A stretch of 56,443 nt of DNA from CAZKWG01 sp964615375 (lineage in GTDB: Bacteria > Myxococcota_A > UBA796 > CAZKWG01): NCBI GenBank assembly GCA_964615375.1, contig CAZTOW010000061.1:1-56443 (forward strand). Direction: 5' to 3'. Shown here one piece after another: positions 50,423 through 56,443 of this stretch. The position numbers and the translations under genes are program-made. How positions within the stretch are numbered: position 1 is the stretch's first letter; the number at the start of each line of letters is the position of its first letter. The notes under the pieces are model-generated. The model saw nothing but the letters and a program-made list of their open reading frames with translations, was not told the origin of the DNA and searched no databases.

Positions 50423-52393
50423 CTAGCCCTCCGCGACCTCGGAGCGCATCGGGCTCTGCCGGAAGCGGACGCGGATGAACTCCGCCGGGTAGACCGGGCG
50501 GATCTCGACGTCCACCGTCAACAGGCCGCTGCGCACGTCCACGTCGGGGTTGTTGTCGGAGTCGCAGCGGACGCTGAAGGCCTCCTGCCAGCTCGCGCCG
50601 TCCAGCATGCCCTGCATGTAGAGACGGTAGAGGAAGCTGGCGATCGTGCTCCGCAGGTCGCTGCGCGTGGTCTGGGTGTTCGGGAGGAACACCGCCCACT
50701 GGATCGCGTCGCGCACCGAGCGCTCGACGAAGAGGAAGAGGCGGCGGACGTTGATGTAGGTCCAGAGCGGATCCGCCGCGACCGTGCGGGCCCCCCAGAT
50801 GCGGATGCCGGCCTTGGGGCGCTGACGGATGATGTTGACGCCCTTGACGTTCAGCGCCTCCTGCTCCTTGTCCGAGATCGCCGTGACGATCTCGGCCGCG
50901 CCCATGAGCTGCTCGTTGGCCGGGGCCTTGGACACGCCGCCGCCCGGCTTGAGGTCGGTGGCCGCGATCACGCCGGCGACGTGGCCCGCGGGGGGGGCGA
51001 TCACGAAGCGGTCGTGCGGGCCGGTGCTCAGCGGGTTGTCCACGACCAGCCAGGGCGCGTAGGCGGCGCCGAAGCCGGTGTCGTCGCGCGGGATGCAGCG
51101 ATCCAGCACCTCGTCCGCCGAGTAGCCGGCGAAGCGGAGCTCGGCCGTCTGCGGGCTGGGGATGGTCTCGAGCTCGGCGATCTCGTAGGGCGAGTTGCCC
51201 GTGGACCAGCGGAACGCGTCGACCGGGGTGCTGCGCGGGTTCTTGGTGAGCAGGTAGCGCGGGGCCTCGAGGATGGCGAAGAGGTCACCGCGGCCGCGCG
51301 GCCCGGCGTACTCGAGGATCGCCTGCTGCCAGGCGAACTCGAGGCCGGGGGCGGCGAGCATGGCCACCGCGGACACGCCGTCGAAGCTGTCCTGGAGCAG
51401 CTTGCGCTTGTTCGGACCCGCCGCGCCGTGGGCCTGCACGCCCATCGCCACGAAGGCCGTCTTGCCGCCGTTCTCGAAGAAGCCCTTCACGGCGAGCTCG
51501 AGGCGGCGCATGCCCGGGTGCGAGCGGAGCCAGCGATCCCAGGAGGAGCGGGACTCCGGGGACAGCGCGTCCCAGGTGATCTCGGCCTTGGCCTGGTTCA
51601 TGTTGGGGTCGCTCTCGACGAGGATCTCGACGAAGAGCTGCTTGCCGAAGTCGCGGCGCCAGACCTCGAAGCCGTCGAGGCTGTGCATCGCCGGGGCCGT
51701 GCCCTGCAGGCGCTCCTGGATCGCCTCCAGGTTGATGGTCACGGTCTTGCCCGAGGGGTCCACCACACCGAGGTTGCCCGTGTGCTTCACGCCCACGTCC
51801 ACCGCCTTGCTGGCGATGAGCTGGACGACCTGCATCTCGTCGGCGCCCCAGGCCAGGTCCCACTCACGGGTGCCCGCCTCGGAGGTCTTGACGCTCATCA
51901 GGGTGCGGCGCACCGGGATGCGCAGGAGCGTGCCGTCGGGGTTGCGCAGCGTGACCACGTCCTCACCGCTCGGCGCGTCCACGTCCCAGCTGCCCGGCAG
52001 GGTCTCGCGGACGATCTGCTGGAAGCGGTTGGAGGAGGCCGGGCGGGTGGCCGGGGTGGCGCTGCCCGCGGCGCCGCGACCGCGACGACCACCGCCCTCG
52101 GCGGGGGCCGCGCCGTCCGCCGGGGCCGCGCCATCGCCCGCGGGGGCGGCGGCGGCAGGCTCGGAGTAGGGCAGCAGGCCGCGGAAGGCCAGCGCGCGGT
52201 TCCAGGTGAGGGCAGCCTGGTCCTCGAGGGTGGGGAGGAACATGCCAGAAGCCTTGCCCCGGCCGCTGACGAAGCTGGTGGGGAGCGTCAGGATCCCCAC
52301 GAAGCCGGTCTCCGTCGTGCTCGAGGCAGCGACGGGGCGGGGACCAGCAGAGATCTCCTCGATATATACGCCGGGAGTGCGATATTCAGGCAT
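50423..52393 (-). CDS. Contractile sheath protein
   Basis: The 656-residue protein is a full-length phage-tail-type sheath. It opens with YRTPGVYIEEISAGPRPV (about residues 4-21), the canonical N-terminal sheath linker. It has an Ala/Pro/Gly low-complexity insert (about 80-125), a long middle domain, and a C-terminal domain with WTYINVRRLFLFVERSVRDA (about 530-550) and a final beta strand for linking to neighbours. Sheath subunits contract to drive the tube through a membrane. The ATG has GGAG eight bases upstream. It is one of two sheath-like genes; only this one is complete. Confidence 0.95.
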   Translation of the reverse strand: MPEYRTPGVYIEEISAGPRPVAASSTTETGFVGILTLPTSFVSGRGKASGMFLPTLEDQAALTWNRALAFRGLLPYSEPAAAAPAGDGAAPADGAAPAEGGGRRGRGAAGSATPATRPASSNRFQQIVRETLPGSWDVDAPSGEDVVTLRNPDGTLLRIPVRRTLMSVKTSEAGTREWDLAWGADEMQVVQLIASKAVDVGVKHTGNLGVVDPSGKTVTINLEAIQERLQGTAPAMHSLDGFEVWRRDFGKQLFVEILVESDPNMNQAKAEITWDALSPESRSSWDRWLRSHPGMRRLELAVKGFFENGGKTAFVAMGVQAHGAAGPNKRKLLQDSFDGVSAVAMLAAPGLEFAWQQAILEYAGPRGRGDLFAILEAPRYLLTKNPRSTPVDAFRWSTGNSPYEIAELETIPSPQTAELRFAGYSADEVLDRCIPRDDTGFGAAYAPWLVVDNPLSTGPHDRFVIAPPAGHVAGVIAATDLKPGGGVSKAPANEQLMGAAEIVTAISDKEQEALNVKGVNIIRQRPKAGIRIWGARTVAADPLWTYINVRRLFLFVERSVRDAIQWAVFLPNTQTTRSDLRSTIASFLYRLYMQGMLDGASWQEAFSVRCDSDNNPDVDVRSGLLTVDVEIRPVYPAEFIRVRFRQSPMRSEVAEG

Positions 52394-52426
52394 CGACCAT
52401 GCTCCGGTATTCGGTTAGAACGGGTG

Positions 52427-52708
52427 TCAGAGGGAAGATCCGCCCTTGTCTTCTGCTTTTTTGCCCGGGCGGTTGGACATGAACGGTGGCAGAACCGTGA
52501 GAGTTCCCGCCACGACCATCTGCGAGAGCGCATGACGGCAGGGGCCGAGGTTGGACTGGGTGCGGAGCGCCATGAGGGGCCATCCGAAATTGCGCTCGCC
52601 CAGCAAGATGTCCTGGTGAAAGTTCGGTGTGCGGCCTTCGGAGGCGGCCTTGATGCGGGCCGCGCGGACGTGCTCGCGTCGGAGGGGGGAGTTGTTCTCG
52701 AGCGTCAA
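52427..52708 (-). CDS. Small CIS-operon protein (93 aa), unknown
   Basis: The 93-residue protein starts at a TTG that overlaps the spike stop as TTGA and lies before the sheath gene. It is basic and soluble, with a short helical segment near residues 10-25. I do not recognise it. Its place between spike and sheath is conserved enough with the operon structure to accept it as a gene, but the evidence is only position and frame. Confidence 0.5.
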   Translation of the reverse strand: MTLENNSPLRREHVRAARIKAASEGRTPNFHQDILLGERNFGWPLMALRTQSNLGPCRHALSQMVVAGTLTVLPPFMSNRPGKKAEDKGGSSL

Positions 52709-53397
52709 TTGATCGCCACCTGGCCACCCTTGATGGTGACCTTGGAGTCGCCCTTGACCTCGACCTGCCCGCCCTGGACGGTCACCTTGGAGTCACCCTT
52801 GACGGTGACCTCCTTGCTCTTGACGGTGACGCTGTCGGTGCCCTCCGCCTCGATGGTCTTCGACGCCGTCACCTTCGCGTTCGTGCAGTTCACCTCGACG
52901 TCGCCGTCGGGGATCTCGATCTTGAACAGCTTGGTCCCGGTGAACGTGATGGAGCCGGCGGAGACGTCCCACACCATGTGGTGCTCCTCCTTGGCCGTCA
53001 TCATCGTGATCACCTCGGTCCCGTCGGTGTCGTCGAAGGTGATGCGGTGGCCCGAGCGGGTGCGGATCTCCTTGATGTTGTTCTTGCCGTCGCTGTCGGT
53101 CTGCACGGGCTTGTTCTTGCCGTTGTAGACCGCGCCGATGCAGACCATCTGGTCGAGCGCCTCGCCCTGCCCCTGCAGGACCAGCACCTCGTCGTCCACC
53201 TCGGGCAGCCAGACGTAGCCGAACTGGTTCGAGGCGTAGGGCCCCACCAGCCGCACCCAGGGCAGCTCGATCTCCTCCGAGAACCCCTCCAGCTTGACCT
53301 GAACGCGGTGCAAGCCGTCCGGGTCTTTGGTGCTGACCACCTTCGCGGTGTACAGCACGCGGGGCGGGGGGTTGGAGGGGTGACGTTCGTTGCCCAT
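52705..53397 (-). CDS. Spike protein, gpV/gp5 OB-fold and beta-helix
   Basis: The 230-residue protein has the OB-fold of gpV-type spikes (KDPDGLHRVQVKLEG and WVRLVGPYASNQFGYVWLPE, about residues 25-75) followed by a beta-helix needle with repeated strands of the form DSKVTVQGGQVEVKG. In CIS the spike trimer caps the tube and pierces the target; a PAAR tip completes it. Here the spike is separate from the gpD hub. I start at the ATG at 53397 with GGAGG upstream; a longer frame reaches 53475 but overlaps the control region. It is the first gene of the operon, an unusual place. Confidence 0.88.
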   Translation of the reverse strand: MGNERHPSNPPPRVLYTAKVVSTKDPDGLHRVQVKLEGFSEEIELPWVRLVGPYASNQFGYVWLPEVDDEVLVLQGQGEALDQMVCIGAVYNGKNKPVQTDSDGKNNIKEIRTRSGHRITFDDTDGTEVITMMTAKEEHHMVWDVSAGSITFTGTKLFKIEIPDGDVEVNCTNAKVTASKTIEAEGTDSVTVKSKEVTVKGDSKVTVQGGQVEVKGDSKVTIKGGQVAIN

Positions 53398-53532
53398 GGC
53401 CTCCGGCTCCAGCACGATCCGTGCCAGGGGTCCGGGGCGCCGCGCGCGGTGCGACACTGAACAGAATTTCGGCATTCGAGGCCCCGGCGACCCGCTGACT
53501 GGAAACCTCAGTTCCGCCGGGGAGACTCTTTC

Positions 53533-53548
53533 GCATCAAACATGATGC
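53533..53548. promoter_or_regulatory. Operator copy 1, GCATCA-N4-TGATGC
   Basis: GCATCAAACATGATGC is a perfect 6-base inverted repeat, extended to seven bases each side (53532-53549). A further GCATCA starts exactly 10 bp after the right arm, at 53553, so half-sites are in helical phase. It lies 136 bp upstream of the first CIS gene start. A sequence-specific regulator of the CIS is implied. Confidence 0.75.
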
Positions 53549-53675
53549 GCTCGCATCATCGCGGAGGGGACCCCCCGGGGCGCCGCGGGCGCCGCCGCAC
53601 CCGGCCAGACGGAAAGGTGCCCCGAGAGTACAGGCCCGGGTCGCGCACCCTTGACGTGTCACCATGGTGGCCCAC

Positions 53676-53691
53676 GCATCAAGAATGATGC
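53676..53691. promoter_or_regulatory. Operator copy 2, GCATCA-N4-TGATGC
   Basis: GCATCAAGAATGATGC repeats the arms of copy 1 with a different 4-base centre. It ends one base before the sigma-54-like element, so it is placed to affect the activator promoter. The two copies are 143 bp apart. Confidence 0.75.
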
Positions 53692-53692
53692 A

Positions 53693-53707
53693 TGGCGCAA
53701 TAGTCGC
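53693..53707 (+). promoter_or_regulatory. Sigma-54-like -24/-12 element of the activator gene
   Basis: TGGCGCAATAGTCGC has the spacing of the sigma-54 consensus TGGCAC-N5-TTGC with the key GG and GC bases in place, but TCGC in place of TTGC. Transcription would start near 53719, shortly before the gene. Confidence 0.45.
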
Positions 53708-53731
53708 CTGTAATGCTGACAGTAAATCGAA

Positions 53732-55489
<1,758 letters not shown>

Positions 55490-55803
55490 CGCGGACCTCG
55501 GGCTGTATTCTCCATAGAGGTTCAGCAGAGGGAGTCATAGTCTTGGTTTGTGTATGAGCTTCAACCACAGGTCTCCACTTCCGGTTGTGGTTCCCGCTCG
55601 AAGATTTATAGCCAGGGTCCTATATTATCGCGCGCCCCGTTCCAGTTTCTTTCAGCGTGAATACTCCTGGAGCCTCCTCACGGCGTGTTGTCGGCGTCCA
55701 AGCCGCCGGCTCGCGGGGGCGCGGGGAGCGTGGAGATGGCGCGCTTGACGACGCACCGGACCCCACCGAAGATGTGCCCAAGCCTCCCACCCCACGCCCG
55801 CCC
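55490..55803. other. Non-coding stretch before the HD-domain gene
   Basis: About 314 bp. It has an inverted repeat AACCACA (55563-55569) / TGTGGTT (55586-55592) with a 16-base loop that may end the activator transcript, and AT-rich DNA around 55600-55630 with TATATT-like hexamers but no good -35. An open frame continues upstream of the HD gene to 55657, but its sequence is Pro/Arg-rich without family likeness. Confidence 0.5.
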
Positions 55804-56331
55804 ATGCCACCTCGGGACCTCCTCCATCGTCCCCGCCTGATCGACGCGCGCGCCTACGCCACGCAGGCCCACGGCGACCAGCGCTACGGCGTCCACCCTT
55901 ACGTCTTCCATCTGGACGCCGTCGTGGAGCAGCTCCTGCGCTTCCACCCTTCGGGTCTGGAGGAGGAGCTCCTGGTCGCCGGCTATCTCCACGACGTCGT
56001 GGAGGACACCTCCGTCAGCGGCGAGCAGATCCGCGCCGCCTGGGGCTCCCGCGTCGCCGAGCTCGTCCTCGCCGTCACCAAGGAGCCCGGCGACACCCTG
56101 CGCGACGGCGAGAAGCTCACCTGGAAGAAGATCGTGGAGACCGAGGGCGCCGTCCGCCTCAAGCTGGCGGACCGCATCGCCAACGTGGACGCCTGCTGGA
56201 CCATGCGGAGCAAGAAGCTCTTCCGTTACAAGAGCGAGTACGCCCGCTTTCGGGGTGCGCTGTACACGAACGCGCCCGGCGAGGAGCAGGCGATGTGGGA
56301 AGAGCTGGATGGGCTGATCGGGTTTGGGTGA
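55804..56331 (+). CDS. HD-domain hydrolase, Mesh1/SpoT-like
   Basis: This 175-residue protein is a small HD-domain phosphohydrolase. It has the first metal-ligand His in YATQAHGDQRYG, a second motif in FHLDAVVEQLL, the HD pair in AGYLHDVVEDT (about residues 58-68) and a late Asp in LKLADRIANV. This matches Mesh1-type (p)ppGpp or nucleotide hydrolases, which are near 180 residues. I prefer the ATG at 55804 since family likeness begins there; no ribosome site is visible, and an ATG at 55657 would add 49 unrelated residues. It is not coupled to the CIS. The substrate is not proven by sequence. Confidence 0.8.
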   Translation: MPPRDLLHRPRLIDARAYATQAHGDQRYGVHPYVFHLDAVVEQLLRFHPSGLEEELLVAGYLHDVVEDTSVSGEQIRAAWGSRVAELVLAVTKEPGDTLRDGEKLTWKKIVETEGAVRLKLADRIANVDACWTMRSKKLFRYKSEYARFRGALYTNAPGEEQAMWEELDGLIGFG

Positions 56332-56343
56332 GGGGACGGAGTC

Positions 56344-56443
56344 GGGATCGGCGGCGGCATCGGTATCGGCATCGGTTTCGGCATCGGTATCGGCATCGAC
56401 ATCGACATCGACATCGACATCGACATCGACATCGACATCGACA
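56344..56443. repeat. Hexanucleotide repeat at window edge
   Basis: A run of variable ATCGGC/ATCGGT units (56344-56394) passes into perfect ATCGAC units (56395-56443, just over eight copies) and continues off the window. It begins directly after the HD gene. Confidence 0.9.

Larger units (their letters stand above)
53398..53731. other. Divergent control region of CIS operon and activator
   Basis: About 334 bp between two divergent genes. It holds two GCATCA-N4-TGATGC palindromes (53533, 53676), a third half-site GCATCA at 53553-53558, and a sigma-54-like sequence (53693). The region near 53690-53760 is AT-rich. No gene is accepted here. Confidence 0.7.

Overview
The window is very GC-rich DNA (roughly 70 percent by eye) with dense, mostly minus-strand genes. 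The mix of MopE-type repeat proteins, a Cys-rich C-terminal sorting-like tail, a calmodulin-like EF-hand protein, a GAF/AAA+ enhancer-binding activator and a contractile injection system (CIS) suggests a Gram-negative predatory or social bacterium of the Myxococcota type. That assignment is inference; no rRNA or tRNA gene is visible. No insertion sequence, integrase or CRISPR array was seen.

Region 1 (1-7.3 kb) is metabolic and envelope housekeeping. It holds a GT-C-like membrane protein and a fadN-fadA beta-oxidation pair headed by an 18-bp palindrome that matches the remembered FadR (TetR-type) operator. A lipoprotein with thrombospondin type 3-like calcium repeats and a redoxin domain, and a four-EF-hand calmodulin-like protein, follow. 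Region 2 (7.3-16.5 kb) holds a helical-repeat protein and a 1059-residue cargo-, toxin- or tape-measure-like protein, then a plus-strand cassette (spike beta-helix fragment, PAAR tip, Trm112-like/methyltransferase, Uma2 nuclease-like protein) and a long inverted repeat.

Region 3 (14.9-53.4 kb) is the centrepiece: one apparent minus-strand operon of 25 genes, mostly linked by overlapping stop/start codons. In order of transcription it encodes a gpV-like spike, a 93-aa protein, the sheath, a tube protein, two small chaperone-like proteins, a short sheath-like paralogue, a second tube protein, a CIS tube-initiator protein, a gpD-like hub, gp25, gpJ, a gpI/TssG-like protein and a 295-aa protein. 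Then comes a block that classical extracellular CIS lack: a membrane protein with a zinc ribbon, a 2228-aa MopE-repeat surface protein, three further membrane proteins, a 56-aa protein, a 1328-aa Pro/Ala/Arg/Glu-rich protein and an exported protein with a barrel-like end. The operon ends with the usual tail-terminator (DUF4255-like) and AAA+ ATPase genes and one more membrane-anchored protein. I see no tail-fibre gene and no TssJ/L/M. My reading is a CIS with its own envelope-spanning complex, possibly an undescribed architecture.

Region 4 (53.4-56.4 kb) is a 334-bp divergent control region with two copies of GCATCA-N4-TGATGC, a sigma-54-type activator gene that probably controls the CIS, an HD-domain (Mesh1-like) hydrolase gene and a hexanucleotide repeat that runs off the window edge.
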